A stretch of 64,000 nucleotides of DNA, taken from the NCBI RefSeq assembly GCF_900167345.1, contig NZ_FUXB01000016.1, forward strand, positions 1 through 64,000, given 5' to 3'. A model generated the notes under the pieces. That model was not told the DNA's origin, searched no databases, and saw only the letters and a program-made list of their open reading frames with translations. Source of the DNA: Vibrio cincinnatiensis DSM 19608 (GTDB taxonomy: Bacteria; Pseudomonadota; Gammaproteobacteria; Enterobacterales; Vibrionaceae). Position numbers and translations under genes: made by a program. How positions within the stretch are numbered: position 1 is the first letter of the stretch; each line of letters starts with the position of its first letter. Shown here one piece after another: positions 46,022 through 56,107 of the stretch.

Positions 46022-46409
46022 GTCCTTACTCATCTTTGGCGGTCTTTTTTCTGGTGTTGCGGTTGCTCTGGGGGCTTTTGCGGCCCATGCGCTAAAGTCT
46101 CAACTTTCAACCTATTTATTATCCGTGTTTCAAACTGGGGTGAATTATCAATTTATCCATGGTGCCGCTTTATTAATTTGTGGTGTGTTACTGCAATTTC
46201 CTCTGAGTGAAAAAGCTCGAAAATATTTTAGCCAAGCAGCCATTTGTTTTATCATCGGCATCTTTTGCTTTAGCGGTAGCCTTTATGCGTTGGCGTTGAC
46301 TGGCGTGAAGTGGTTTGGCCCGATTACCCCATTAGGTGGGGTATTATTTTTATTTGGCTGGGGAATCTTTATCCTGGCTGCCATGAATATGAAAGAGGTG
46401 AAACAGTGA
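46011..46409 (+). CDS. ygdD: DUF423 family membrane protein (YgdD-like)
   Basis: The protein of about 132 residues has four membrane helices and matches DUF423 (G-A-F-A-A-H-A-L-K near residue 21, [12 protein letters not shown] near 40). Function is unknown. Two ATG codons, 46008 and 46011, are adjacent; GAGG at 46001-46004 favours 46011. In E. coli ygdD also sits between gcvA and rlmM, so the neighbourhood is conserved. The stop overlaps the rlmM GTG by four bases. Confidence 0.88.
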   Translation: MKSKSLLIFGGLFSGVAVALGAFAAHALKSQLSTYLLSVFQTGVNYQFIHGAALLICGVLLQFPLSEKARKYFSQAAICFIIGIFCFSGSLYALALTGVKWFGPITPLGGVLFLFGWGIFILAAMNMKEVKQ

Positions 46410-47497
46410 AACAAGTGATGCTCTATTGTCGCGCTGGCTTTGAAAAAGAGTGCGCTGGCGAAATTCAAGACAAAGCGAGCCAACTGGAAGTGTATGGTTT
46501 TCCTCGTTTAAAAAATAATACTGGGTATGTTCTATTTGAATGCTACCAAGATGAAGACGCCGATAAATTGATTAAACAGATCGACTTTCAGGCATTGATT
46601 TTTGCACGCCAGATGTTTGCTGTTGAAGCGGAGTTCATCGATTTACCCAAAGATGACCGCATCTCTCCCATTTTGTCACAGCTGTCAGCGATTGATTATT
46701 TGCCGCTTTGTGGTGATCTTCGCATTGAAACACCAGACACTAATGAAGCGAAAGAACTACTGAAATTTTGCCGTAAATTTACCGTTCCTTTGCGTCAAGC
46801 ACTACGGGGGAAAGGGCTATTACTGGCTAAAGATAATGCTAAGAAGCCTGTTTTTCATGTCTGCTTTATCGCCCCCGGCCATTGCTATATGGGCTATTCT
46901 TACAGTCAGAATAACTCTCCCTTTTTTATGGGCATTCCTCGTTTGAAATTTCCTTCAGATGCGCCGAGCCGTTCAACTCTGAAATTAGAAGAAGCATTCC
47001 ATGTTTTTATACCTCGAGAGGAGTGGGAAACACGTCTCGCGTCGGGGATGTGGGCGGTCGATTTAGGAGCTTGTCCAGGAGGGTGGACTTATCAACTGGT
47101 GAAGCGCTCGATGTTTGTTTATGCCGTTGATAATGGCATGATGGCGGAGAGTTTGATGGAAACAGGCCAAGTGAAACACCACATGGAAGATGGCTTTAAA
47201 TTTGAGCCGCCTCGTAAAAATGTGACTTGGCTGGTGTGTGATATGATCGAAAAGCCTTCACGAGTGGCTCAACTCATGGGTGAGTGGCTGATCAGTGGCT
47301 GGGCGAAAGAGGCTATATTTAATCTCAAATTGCCGATGAAAGGCCGTTATGATGAAGTGTTAGAGGATATTGAAAATCTGAAACGATTCCTTAAAGAGCA
47401 TCAAGTGAAGTTTAAGTTACAAGCCAAGCATTTGTATCATGATCGTGAAGAAATCACCGTCCACGTACAAAGCTTATCTCATATTTCGGCTTACTAA
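46406..47497 (+). CDS. rlmM: 23S rRNA (cytidine(2498)-2'-O)-methyltransferase RlmM
   Basis: RlmM 2'-O-methylates C2498 of 23S rRNA. The 363-residue protein (E. coli 366) starts at GTG within the DUF423 stop (GTGA overlap), preceded by AGAGG. It shows the N-terminal [11 protein letters not shown] element, a THUMP-like region and the SAM motif [11 protein letters not shown] near residue 218. The catalytic lysine of the K-D-K-E type is consistent with L-K-L-P-M-K near 311. Confidence 0.94.
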   Translation: MKQVMLYCRAGFEKECAGEIQDKASQLEVYGFPRLKNNTGYVLFECYQDEDADKLIKQIDFQALIFARQMFAVEAEFIDLPKDDRISPILSQLSAIDYLPLCGDLRIETPDTNEAKELLKFCRKFTVPLRQALRGKGLLLAKDNAKKPVFHVCFIAPGHCYMGYSYSQNNSPFFMGIPRLKFPSDAPSRSTLKLEEAFHVFIPREEWETRLASGMWAVDLGACPGGWTYQLVKRSMFVYAVDNGMMAESLMETGQVKHHMEDGFKFEPPRKNVTWLVCDMIEKPSRVAQLMGEWLISGWAKEAIFNLKLPMKGRYDEVLEDIENLKRFLKEHQVKFKLQAKHLYHDREEITVHVQSLSHISAY

Positions 47498-47517
47498 TTC
47501 GGCCTGTTAGTCTTGTG

Positions 47518-48306
47518 TTATTCCGCTTTGGGCGCACTGAGCGGCTGAAACCGAATGTCTTGTAAGTTAAAGCCTAACTCAATATCGGTTTTGAGTTGGG
47601 CAACTTGCTTGCAGATCCTCGCCATTTCTATCTGCTCATCCAGTTTTTTTCGATATTTATCGGCTAACTGGTCACTGGCATAGGCTTCTTCAATGCTGGT
47701 AAACTGGTGCAAAATAGCTTGCGCTGCCTTAGGGCCAATCCCTGTAACGCCGGGAACTTGGCTGGAGCTGATTCCCGTTAACCCCCAGAAATCAGCCAGT
47801 TGGCTTGGCTGTACACCAAATTCTTTTTCAATAAAAGGGGAATCAAGCCAACGCTGTTGAAAGTAGTCTCGAATTTGCAAGGTGGGCGAGAGAAGCTGGC
47901 AATAGCCTTTATCGGTAGAAATGATGGTGGCCTTTTCTTGATGATTCGCCACTTTACAGGCGAGTGTGGCAACTAAATCATCGGCTTCATCGCCATCAGA
48001 AAGTAAAGAGTCGATACCCAATTCCCACCAAGCTTGTTGAATGGACTCTAATCCTTCTTGCAGTGGTGTGGGCATGGGTTTACGCCCTTGCTTATAGGAG
48101 GGTAGCAACTGAGCTCGCCAGCCTCTGTCTTGTAGGTAGTGATCAAACACGGCAATGATATGGGTTGGCGCTGATTCATCAATGATACGTTGCAGCGTCC
48201 GGCAAGTGGTTGCGGTGGTCCGAGCAATATCGGCGGGATCGGGCTGAGCTGAATGCACTCGGCGAATGAGGTTTAACGCATCAATAATTACAAGATGAAG
48301 AGACAT
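47518..48306 (-). CDS. xni: Flap endonuclease Xni (ExoIX)
   Basis: Xni is a DNA polymerase I-like 5'-nuclease family protein that cleaves flap structures. The protein of about 262 residues has H-L-V-I-I-D-A-L-N-L-I-R-R near the start, D-G-D-E-A-D-D-L-V-A-T near residue 100, S-T-D-K-G-Y-C-Q near 126 and the helix-hairpin-helix segment V-T-G-I-G-P-K-A-A near 183. ATG at 48306 gives the family N-terminus; a TTG three codons earlier has no better ribosome binding site. Confidence 0.9.
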   Translation of the reverse strand: MSLHLVIIDALNLIRRVHSAQPDPADIARTTATTCRTLQRIIDESAPTHIIAVFDHYLQDRGWRAQLLPSYKQGRKPMPTPLQEGLESIQQAWWELGIDSLLSDGDEADDLVATLACKVANHQEKATIISTDKGYCQLLSPTLQIRDYFQQRWLDSPFIEKEFGVQPSQLADFWGLTGISSSQVPGVTGIGPKAAQAILHQFTSIEEAYASDQLADKYRKKLDEQIEMARICKQVAQLKTDIELGFNLQDIRFQPLSAPKAE

Positions 48307-48318
48307 AACTACCAAAAA

Positions 48319-48342
48319 AATAAGGGCCGATAAGCCCTTATT
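48319..48342 (-). terminator. Intrinsic terminator after ppnN
   Basis: AATAAGGGC at 48319-48327 pairs perfectly with GCCCTTATT at 48334-48342. Read on the minus strand it is followed by seven T residues. It lies between ppnN and xni, so xni needs its own promoter or read-through. Confidence 0.82.
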
Positions 48343-48399
48343 GTAATGAAATAAATTCAGATGACTATCCCTGTTCTCTTAGAGCGCAGGGATAAGCGA

Positions 48400-49758
48400 T
48401 TACGTGGTGATACGATAGCAAGGCACATAAGCCGTGCCACCCGGTAATTTCATCCGATGTTGTTGTACAAAGTCACTGAGTAACTTATCCATTTTTTTCA
48501 TTAATATTGGGTCGCCGTGCAATTCAAATGGCCCTTTGCGCTCTATTTCACGAATCCCTTCCGCTTTCACGTTACCCGCCACTATGCCGGAGAACGCTTG
48601 GCGTAGATTGGCTGCGAGCACTTCAGGACGTTGGTTGAGGTGCAAATCTAAACTGGCCATATTGTCATGGCTGGGTTCGAAAGGCAGCTGGAATTCAGGC
48701 TCAATTTTAAGCGACCAGTTAAAGCTATAAGCATCATCATGATCTCGACGATGTTGGCGAACTAAAGGCATCGCATCTTTCATAATGCGTGCCGCTTGAG
48801 CTGGATCGTCGATAATAATGGTGTAGTGTTTTCTCGCTTCTTCCCCTAAGGTTGCCGCAATAAACTGGTCGATGGATTGGAAGTAGGCCTCACTTTCCTT
48901 TGGACCGGTGAGGACGATAGGCATAGGTTGATCTGCATTATCTGGGTGCATCATAATGCCTAAAATATACAGCAGCTCTTCTGCGGTGCCTGGGCCTCCA
49001 GGGAAAATAATAATACCGTGAGCCATACGAGCGAATGCTTCTAGCCGTTTTTCAATGTCTGGCATAATGATCAGTTCATTGACAATCGGGTTGGGTGGCT
49101 CTGCAGCGATAATCGATGGTTCGGTGAGGCCAAGGTAACGCTGTTGGCGATAATGCTGTTTTGCGTGACCAATGGCGGCTCCTTTCATGGGCCCTTCCAT
49201 GGCTCCAGGCCCACAACCGGTACAGATATTGAGTTCACGCAGCCCAAGTTCATGACCAACGGCCCGCGTATACTGATATTCCGTTTCATTGATAGAATGG
49301 CCACCCCAACAGACAATTAAGTTAGGATCGATGCCCGTCACTAATGTTCCAGCATTGCGCAAAATACCAAAGACAAGGTTTGTAATATGGCTGGCGTTGG
49401 TGAGGTTTAATCGCTGTTGATCCGACAAATGCATGTTGACGTAGACAATATCACGTAACACAGCAAACAAGTGTTCTTGAATGCCTTTGATGATTTGCCC
49501 ATCCACAAACGCTTGCTCGGGAGGATTGGTGAGCTCAAGTTTAATACCGCGCTCACGACGCAAAACGGTAATGTCAAAATTTTTGTACTGATCCAATAAC
49601 TCCTTTGAGTTATCGGTATGGCTACCAGAATTTAGTACCGCAAGGCTGCAATTACGATACAGTTGATAGAGATCACTGGACGCGGTTTTTTTTAGTCGTT
49701 CTACCTCAAGCTGAGACAGTAAGTCCATACTGCCCGCTGGGCTAACTTGAGTGATCAT
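48400..49758 (-). CDS. ppnN: Nucleotide 5'-monophosphate nucleosidase PpnN (YgdH)
   Basis: PpnN hydrolyses purine and pyrimidine nucleoside monophosphates to base and ribose 5-phosphate, and in E. coli it is activated by (p)ppGpp. The 452-residue protein (E. coli 454) begins [12 protein letters not shown] and has the LOG-type motif [10 protein letters not shown] near residue 253, with [11 protein letters not shown] near 179. A strong AAGGAGG ribosome binding site precedes the ATG. The 219-base gap to the next gene holds its promoter and nothing else evident. Confidence 0.95.
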   Translation of the reverse strand: MITQVSPAGSMDLLSQLEVERLKKTASSDLYQLYRNCSLAVLNSGSHTDNSKELLDQYKNFDITVLRRERGIKLELTNPPEQAFVDGQIIKGIQEHLFAVLRDIVYVNMHLSDQQRLNLTNASHITNLVFGILRNAGTLVTGIDPNLIVCWGGHSINETEYQYTRAVGHELGLRELNICTGCGPGAMEGPMKGAAIGHAKQHYRQQRYLGLTEPSIIAAEPPNPIVNELIIMPDIEKRLEAFARMAHGIIIFPGGPGTAEELLYILGIMMHPDNADQPMPIVLTGPKESEAYFQSIDQFIAATLGEEARKHYTIIIDDPAQAARIMKDAMPLVRQHRRDHDDAYSFNWSLKIEPEFQLPFEPSHDNMASLDLHLNQRPEVLAANLRQAFSGIVAGNVKAEGIREIERKGPFELHGDPILMKKMDKLLSDFVQQHRMKLPGGTAYVPCYRITT

Positions 49759-49977
49759 CGAGACCTCCTTAATTGAGTTACCTACGTGACAAGGTGAATG
49801 GATTCACGGATTGAATCGAGGGGGAGCCTACTATAACGGCGGGTAACTCATTGAAATACGTCTACCAATCTTGTGCGCTTCCTCTGCATTGGGGAATCGT
49901 CTACCACGTAAGATGTGAGTTTAGTCACTAAGTTTTCTTGTCTTATTACGTATTTGTATGAAATTTGACCGAACAAC

Positions 49978-51273
49978 TTATTTCCACGCTAATTGGTTGG
50001 GGCCGTATTTTTTCACTTCTTGCAAAGAACGATAAAGGCGATCAAGCACAATTTCAGGTGTATCGGATTCTTTAAATGCCGTGGTTGAACCACTGAGCGT
50101 GATGGTAATGTGCTTATCTCGGAATTTAAATGGTAAACGGGCAATATTACGCTGTATTTGTTGGACCAATTGATGACATTCACTGTCACTGCGCTCTGGT
50201 AACAGGAGAATGAATTCTTCACCTGAAAAACGGGCTAAGGTGTCCGTTTTATTTAATTCTTTATGGATGGTTCTGGCGATGATTTTTAAAGCTTTGTCGC
50301 CCGCTAAGTAACCAAAACTCTCATTGATCGCTTTAAACTTATCGATATCGAGCACGACTAAGCGCAAGGGGTGTTGAGAGCGAATCCAGCGCCGATACTC
50401 CAGTTCTAAGTGATCATTAAAAGCGGTGCGGTTATACACTTTTGTTAATGGATCTTGCAACATTCGTTGCGCTTGGTCTTCCAAACGGCGCCGGTAGTCT
50501 TGCGTCAGCTCAAACAGGGCTTCCACTTGATTTTTGGTATAATGCATGCGTTCAATGAGTGCTTGCTCACGTTGTTGAGCTAACTCGAAACGTTCGGATA
50601 AGGATGTCATGTCACTGAATACGGTATCCAGTGTTTCGGCTGCTACTTCTCCTTTCTTTAATTCATGATGTCCACGTGCGACCAATTGGCGAAACTCTTG
50701 ATTCATCTCTTGGCGATGGGTTTGGTACTGAATACTTTGTTGTAGATTTTGCCCAGTACTTTTTAGGTTTTTCATTAATGAGGCATTAACTTGCTCTAAA
50801 AATTTTTCTGAGCTTTTTCGCTCATATTGAGTTCCATCTATGACAAGTTTCAGCACTTGTAGCGCCAGTTCCAACAAAGTTTGGGTATTGACTCCGAGCA
50901 GTAGCTTGGTTCGAATGTCCGCCAATAAATCACCGGATTCCCCTTCAAAATCCAGCTCTGTTATCAGGTTTTGTAATTCACTGCTAAGTTGAGTGAGCAA
51001 AAGATTCTCGGCCGAAGATGGCTGCTCATTATGGGAAGAGGGGGAGTTATGGGTAAGAATCTTGATAGCTCGTTCATAGAGGCCGAGTAGATGGACCGCT
51101 TGTGCGGTTTTAGACTGTGATTGAGCGCTGGGTTGAGTAAATAGTTCTCGAAGATCTCGCTTGATTTTTACTGGTATTCCAGGAATCCGTAGCAAAATAT
51201 CACGGCTATGTTTGATTTGTGCATCGAGGTGGTGATGCTGTTCTTCCGTTGCTAACGAGGTTGATTTCAACAT
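49978..51273 (-). CDS. GGDEF-domain diguanylate cyclase with SGEEF active-site motif
   Basis: The 431-residue cytoplasmic protein has a long helical, coiled-coil N-terminal half (about 1-260, two or more helical segments rich in Q and E) and a C-terminal GGDEF domain. The active-site motif reads S-G-E-E-F at about 350-354, a variant in which the first glycine is serine. Supporting residues such as D-I-D-K-F-K-A-I-N are intact, so synthesis of cyclic di-GMP is plausible. The inhibitory RxxD site appears absent, since N-K-T-D occupies that position. No membrane segment or signal peptide was seen. Confidence 0.88.
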   Translation of the reverse strand: MLKSTSLATEEQHHHLDAQIKHSRDILLRIPGIPVKIKRDLRELFTQPSAQSQSKTAQAVHLLGLYERAIKILTHNSPSSHNEQPSSAENLLLTQLSSELQNLITELDFEGESGDLLADIRTKLLLGVNTQTLLELALQVLKLVIDGTQYERKSSEKFLEQVNASLMKNLKSTGQNLQQSIQYQTHRQEMNQEFRQLVARGHHELKKGEVAAETLDTVFSDMTSLSERFELAQQREQALIERMHYTKNQVEALFELTQDYRRRLEDQAQRMLQDPLTKVYNRTAFNDHLELEYRRWIRSQHPLRLVVLDIDKFKAINESFGYLAGDKALKIIARTIHKELNKTDTLARFSGEEFILLLPERSDSECHQLVQQIQRNIARLPFKFRDKHITITLSGSTTAFKESDTPEIVLDRLYRSLQEVKKYGPNQLAWK

Positions 51274-51440
51274 AGGCTCCAGTACTGCTCAACGAGGGAG
51301 AATGAAAACCGGCATTCGTAGGTGGCTTGGTTGAGTGATACTCGAATGCGGTCGTAAACCCTGAACTTATTTACTTATTTGTCGATAATAACAAATAATT
51401 GTCCAGCGTCACCTAGCTTCCCTCATTAACCGTATACTAT

Positions 51441-53708
51441 TTATCCATCTTTTAAGAGTTTTTTGATGTTCTCCTCATTCTTACAAGAAGAGTGAACTTT
51501 AATTAATCCCTGACTGATCGCTTGCTGGCAACATTTACGGATATTGTTGGATGCAAAGCTAGCCGCTGGCGCATTATCGATGGCCTTGAAGTAGATCCAA
51601 TGGCTGGTTTTATCTTTCAAACTCAATTCACGAGCGACGCTGGTTGCCATCAACAAGATATCTAACAGCTCTTTATCATTAATCGCAGTATAAGCTCTGG
51701 GTAAGAATGGGTAATCGGCAATCCCCACCCGAATGGTTCGATTAAGCCGACGTTCAGGCTGGAATTGATCAACCCAAGTTTGAATTTTATTAAACAAAAC
51801 TTCAGGTGGCCGCTCTCTATCAGTATTCGGTTCGATGTACAGTAAATTGGCATCGGAAAAATGATAGAGACGAGAGGGATCGGTGATATTCGCCTTTAAA
51901 AAAGCGCCAAAAGCATGCTCCATTTCAACACCAGCACTATACCCATGTTGTAGGTACATGTTCCGCAGGAAGGGAAGATCGATCATCACAAAGCGTAAGC
52001 GATCATTGAGGGGTTCATGAATTAATTCACCAATGTGCCATTGCTCATAATTATGGCTACTGCGTTGTAAGGATGAGAGTAACTTGGTGTTGAGCATTCG
52101 CAAGTTCGGAAGCCGTGAACGAGAGTGAGTGAATAAGTTGTTATTGAGTTCATCAATTTCATCTTGCTGACGTTGGATGATGTAACCTCGGCGCATTAAA
52201 AATAGGAATAAAATGACGCTGGTGACAAACAACGAAAAAGCAATTTTTTGAAATTTGTTATATTCCTGTTGAGTGGCTAATAGCGCTTTTTCTTGCCCCA
52301 CTAAGTGTAGTGCTTGCTCGGCAAATTCTTTCTGACGACGAAACGCATCTTCACTGATTTGATTAAGTTTATTTTGACGAATTTGTGTAATGGCATTGCT
52401 TTGCTTGATATTTTCTAGTGCATTGGCGTATCGGCCTTTTTGCTCATAACCTAATGAGAGTAGTCGATACGCTTGTTCTTCAATCGTTAAGTCGCCTAAC
52501 GATTGAGCTATCTGAAGCGCTTCTTGAGCGAATTGAATCACTCGTTGACTCTCTTTTTGCGAATAAGCAAGCCCGGCATTAAGTAACGCGGCTTGACCTT
52601 GTAGTTTTGGTATTGGGTGAGATTGTAAACGTTCTTCTGCCAGTACTAAATATTGCTCAGCCAGAGGGTAATTATAGAGTTGTAAATAAGTGGCGGCTAA
52701 ATTTAACCGCACATCAATGACGCTGGAGATATTGATATCACCGTTTTCATGGTCAATGGCATTGAAATAATGAACCAGTGCTAAATTATATTTTCCCTGT
52801 TGGAAATAGACATCCCCCATTCGTTTTAATACGGCTGCCAAAATAGGCGATTTTTCGTAATTGCCATAAAACTCGGCAGCTTGAGAAAGATGAATTAAGG
52901 CTTTGTCGAATACACGTCGTTCATAAAAAAGTTGAGCAAGTAACGTGTTGGTCTTCGCAAGCAGAGCGCTGGCATCGATTTCAATCGCTTTCCAATAAGC
53001 AATCAGCAGATCAGAGAGTGCTAAATTGTATAGCTCATGTCTTAGATAGTGTTCACCCACAGTAATATGGTAGTCAATCATCGGCTTTTGTGCCGTTAAA
53101 GACTCGATATAAGGTTTAACTTCAAGAAAGAGCCGGTTCGCCAATTGAATATCATTGGCTTGAGAGGCTATTTCAGCTCTTAACATAGTGGTTTGATAAT
53201 CGATATCTTTGGTTAACCGGCTGCTTTCTTTTAACGCTTCATAGCGGGCGGTGATGTCACGTAACTGCTTTCTCGCCACACTGGCATCACCATCAAAACG
53301 CCAATGTAGGCGAACCGTTAAGATATCGACCCCAAGTTCGAGATAAGGCAACTGATATTGAATGGCAAGTAATTTGGCTTCATCTAATTGTTGAAAGGCC
53401 GTCTCGGCATGGCCAAGGCGAAATTCAGCACTGGCTAAGATTTTCAACGCATCAATACTGCTGCCCGGTGTTCGAATTCGGCTATCGGTTTCATCGCGGC
53501 TGATGCTCGATGGATTTTTTTCCGTTTTATCGGCCAATTTTCGTAGCTGCAAATACTCTTCTGCTAGTGCTTTTGCTTGTATCGGTGATATGTCGATCAA
53601 ACTATAGGCTTCATTCAGCATTGGGGATGAGTAGACGCCTGCTTGAGCCCAAGTGGATAGAAAAAGTAGAGCAATGAAGCCGCGTGATATCCAACGGAAA
53701 AAGTGCAT
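51441..53708 (-). CDS. Periplasmic TPR protein with membrane helix and degenerate GGDEF-like domain
   Basis: The 755-residue protein has a signal peptide (cleavage near A-Q-A-G, residue 24) and a long tetratricopeptide-repeat region (about 60-480, for example R-M-G-D-V-Y-F-Q-Q-G-K-Y-N-L-A-L-V-H-Y). It then has one membrane helix near 488-507 and a cytoplasmic domain that looks like a decayed GGDEF fold. The R-L-P-N element and I-R-V-G-I-A-D strand are kept, but the active site reads F-S-D-A-N near 617-621. It cannot be an active cyclase; a sensing or partner role is inferred. The cyclase gene at 49978-51273 lies directly downstream on the same strand. Confidence 0.78.
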   Translation of the reverse strand: MHFFRWISRGFIALLFLSTWAQAGVYSSPMLNEAYSLIDISPIQAKALAEEYLQLRKLADKTEKNPSSISRDETDSRIRTPGSSIDALKILASAEFRLGHAETAFQQLDEAKLLAIQYQLPYLELGVDILTVRLHWRFDGDASVARKQLRDITARYEALKESSRLTKDIDYQTTMLRAEIASQANDIQLANRLFLEVKPYIESLTAQKPMIDYHITVGEHYLRHELYNLALSDLLIAYWKAIEIDASALLAKTNTLLAQLFYERRVFDKALIHLSQAAEFYGNYEKSPILAAVLKRMGDVYFQQGKYNLALVHYFNAIDHENGDINISSVIDVRLNLAATYLQLYNYPLAEQYLVLAEERLQSHPIPKLQGQAALLNAGLAYSQKESQRVIQFAQEALQIAQSLGDLTIEEQAYRLLSLGYEQKGRYANALENIKQSNAITQIRQNKLNQISEDAFRRQKEFAEQALHLVGQEKALLATQQEYNKFQKIAFSLFVTSVILFLFLMRRGYIIQRQQDEIDELNNNLFTHSRSRLPNLRMLNTKLLSSLQRSSHNYEQWHIGELIHEPLNDRLRFVMIDLPFLRNMYLQHGYSAGVEMEHAFGAFLKANITDPSRLYHFSDANLLYIEPNTDRERPPEVLFNKIQTWVDQFQPERRLNRTIRVGIADYPFLPRAYTAINDKELLDILLMATSVARELSLKDKTSHWIYFKAIDNAPAASFASNNIRKCCQQAISQGLIKVHSSCKNEENIKKLLKDG

Positions 53709-53724
53709 GCTGAACGGGTTCCTT

Positions 53725-54573
53725 TTATTGTCTGGCCATACGAAAATGATGAGTAGGAGTCGCTTGATGAGTAGAACGAAATGGATTGATATCTAAGCCA
53801 CCGCGACGAGTATATCGAGCCATAACCGTCAAATGTTCAGGGTGGCAGTAACGCTGGATATCCGTGAAGATGCGCTCAACACACTGCTCATGAAATTCAT
53901 TGTGCTCACGAAACGAAACAATATACCGTAATAACGCTTCTCGGTGTATCTGTGGCCCTTGATACGTGATTTCTACGCTTCCCCAATCCGGTTGATTGGT
54001 GATTAAACAGTTCGATTTAAGTAAATGGCTGTGTAGGGTTTCTTCAACGATGATTTCGCTGGTGGCCTGACACAATACTTCTGGATTGAACTGATAGTCG
54101 GTGATGGCAATCTCTTGTTCATCAATACACTCACCTTGCATATTAACGATGGGCTGATGAGTGTAATGAGACAGAGGAAAGAGTTGCACACTTACGGTTT
54201 CGCCTGCGCACTGGGAGAGATCGTGAGTTAGGCACTCATGTACGGCTTGCCAAGACGAAAATTGGGTTTGATTCAAGCTATTGAGGTAGAGCTTAAAAGA
54301 TTTTGACTCAATTAAATTCGTACTGGTTGCTGGAATGCTTACTTCTCCAATCGCAACTTGAGGAAGGCCTTTGTCATTTAGCCAAGAGATTTCATATAAG
54401 GTCCAAAGATCGCATCCAATAAACGGTAGTGATTCATGAAGGTTAAGTTGCTCTCGATTTAAACGGCGAGGTACAGGCTGCAATAGCTTGGGATCGTACT
54501 GGTGGGTATAGTCCGTTTTTTTTCCTAGCGTTAGCTCTGCCAGTTCTTTTGCTTCAGAATATTTGCTCATCAT
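53725..54573 (-). CDS. queF: NADPH-dependent 7-cyano-7-deazaguanine reductase QueF (two-domain type)
   Basis: QueF reduces preQ0 to preQ1 in queuosine synthesis. The 282-residue protein is the long, two-domain form of gammaproteobacteria (E. coli 282). The catalytic cysteine is in [10 protein letters not shown] near residue 191, with the conserved glutamate and histidine in [11 protein letters not shown] near 229-240. Two ATG codons are adjacent at the start. It is divergent from syd. Confidence 0.96.
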   Translation of the reverse strand: MMSKYSEAKELAELTLGKKTDYTHQYDPKLLQPVPRRLNREQLNLHESLPFIGCDLWTLYEISWLNDKGLPQVAIGEVSIPATSTNLIESKSFKLYLNSLNQTQFSSWQAVHECLTHDLSQCAGETVSVQLFPLSHYTHQPIVNMQGECIDEQEIAITDYQFNPEVLCQATSEIIVEETLHSHLLKSNCLITNQPDWGSVEITYQGPQIHREALLRYIVSFREHNEFHEQCVERIFTDIQRYCHPEHLTVMARYTRRGGLDINPFRSTHQATPTHHFRMARQ

Positions 54574-54666
54574 TTATTGTCAATTCGATTAGAATACCGA
54601 GAATTTTACGCAATATGACTGCTGGTGTCACTGGTCGTCTATGCTTTGTTTACCATGGAGAACGAC

Positions 54667-55212
54667 ATGGCTCATTTCGTCGCCTCAGCCTTATTATCTT
54701 TTACGCAACGTTATCGTGATGCTTACCAACAAAAGTATCAAACCTTCCCTTGTAGTACGGAACTTGCAGGTTTACCTTCGTTGTGTATTCAAAAGCAAGA
54801 GGGGGATAATGTTTACTGGCAAGCCCATCAACGGGAGGGCATTGCCTCTCTACAAGCGGTTGAACAAGGGATTGAGCTAACGCTTCACTCTGACATCGCC
54901 CCTTTTTATGGCTCGCAATATTGTGCTGATATGCCCGCATTATGGCGTGATAACGCATTAACGTTGTTACAGGTATGGAATGAAGATGACTATGTTAGGC
55001 TCCAAGAAAATATACTTGGTCATCTGGTGATGCAGCGACGCCTCAAGCAAAAACCAACCATTTTTATTGCGACAACGGATGACGATATGACGGTCATTTC
55101 AATCTGTAACTTAACGGGGAATGTTATTCGGGAAACGTTAGGACGTTCACAGCGAGAAGTTCTGTGTGCAGATGTGGCCGATTTTTTAGATCAACTTAAA
55201 CCCGTGGTGTAG
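54667..55212 (+). CDS. syd: SecY-interacting protein Syd
   Basis: Syd binds SecY at the cytoplasmic membrane and is thought to monitor translocon assembly. The 181-residue protein has exactly the E. coli length and conserves the C-terminal half (E-N-I-L-G-H-L-V-M-Q-R-R-L-K near residue 122, F-I-A-T near 143, F-L-D-Q-L-K-P-V at the end). The start at 54667 is chosen because GGAG lies six bases upstream; in-frame codons at 54655 and 54625 are less likely. Confidence 0.93.
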   Translation: MAHFVASALLSFTQRYRDAYQQKYQTFPCSTELAGLPSLCIQKQEGDNVYWQAHQREGIASLQAVEQGIELTLHSDIAPFYGSQYCADMPALWRDNALTLLQVWNEDDYVRLQENILGHLVMQRRLKQKPTIFIATTDDDMTVISICNLTGNVIRETLGRSQREVLCADVADFLDQLKPVV

Positions 55213-55217
55213 TTTTT

Positions 55218-55997
55218 ATGTATGTGGTGGAACTGGAATTTGAGTGCTTTGATAACACAACCATCAGTGCGGTGGATAAAGCCGTTAATGGGCTAATGGA
55301 GGCGCTGCGTTTTAATGGTCAAGTACTTGGGCGTGAATTTCCTCTGGTGCTAGGGGAGGGGGAGTTTTTCCTGCGTGCGGTATGTCCTGAAAAAGATAGC
55401 CTACACCCTAACTACCATTCTGACTTTGTTAAAACCCGTTTGGCTCGTTTATCTGAAGCGAGTTTATTAGCACCGAAAGTTCGTTTATTAGGGCGAGATA
55501 TTAACTCTGAGCAAGCCGCCGAAGCAACAGCACCTGCTTGGCAAGTACTTTATACCACTTATGTACATACCTGCTCACCTTTGCGTAGTGGTGAAACGTT
55601 ATTACCGATCCCTTTATATCGTAATCCGGCCACGTTTAATGGCGATCATAAAGCGGTAATTAAGTGGCAAACGGAATGGCAAGCATGTGATGAAATTCAG
55701 ATGGCAGGCGGCTGTAAAGCCGAGTACGCTGCATTGCATGAGTTGTGTGATATGAGCAGTGATTTATTTCGTCGAGGTTGGGATTTACGCGGGAGGATTG
55801 AGTACTTAACGAAAATTCCGACTTACTACTACCAATACCGAGTGGGGGGCGTGAGTTTAGCGGCGGAAAAAGCGCGCCCTTGTCCTAAGTGTGGTGGAGC
55901 GTGGTTACTCAGTGAACCATTGCATGAGATCTTTCATTTTAAGTGCGATCATTGTCGTATCGTGTCAAATATTTCGTGGGATCATCTGAAGAACTAA
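55218..55997 (+). CDS. DUF2310 zinc-ribbon-containing protein
   Basis: The 259-residue protein matches DUF2310. The C-terminal 40 residues form a zinc ribbon with C-P-K-C-G near residue 222 and C-D-H-C near 245. The N-terminal part (E-L-E-F-E-C-F-D-N-T-T-I-S-A) is conserved but without known function. Nucleic-acid binding has been proposed from the ribbon alone. It starts five bases after syd, so the two are co-transcribed. Confidence 0.85.
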   Translation: MYVVELEFECFDNTTISAVDKAVNGLMEALRFNGQVLGREFPLVLGEGEFFLRAVCPEKDSLHPNYHSDFVKTRLARLSEASLLAPKVRLLGRDINSEQAAEATAPAWQVLYTTYVHTCSPLRSGETLLPIPLYRNPATFNGDHKAVIKWQTEWQACDEIQMAGGCKAEYAALHELCDMSSDLFRRGWDLRGRIEYLTKIPTYYYQYRVGGVSLAAEKARPCPKCGGAWLLSEPLHEIFHFKCDHCRIVSNISWDHLKN

Positions 55998-56050
55998 AAG
56001 ATGGCAGAGCATTCATTGCACATTGAATGACAGGAGATAGCTGAAAAAAA

Positions 56051-56079
56051 GATAAAACCCGCTTGGGTTTTATCTTTTT
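56051..56079. terminator. Bidirectional terminator between the DUF2310 gene and metQ
   Basis: GATAAAACCC at 56051-56060 pairs perfectly with GGGTTTTATC at 56065-56074 around GCTT. T residues follow on the plus strand, and a run of A residues precedes the stem, giving a T-run on the minus strand. Confidence 0.9.
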
Positions 56080-56107
56080 GTTGTTTTCACCTCAGTCGTT
56101 TTTTGTC

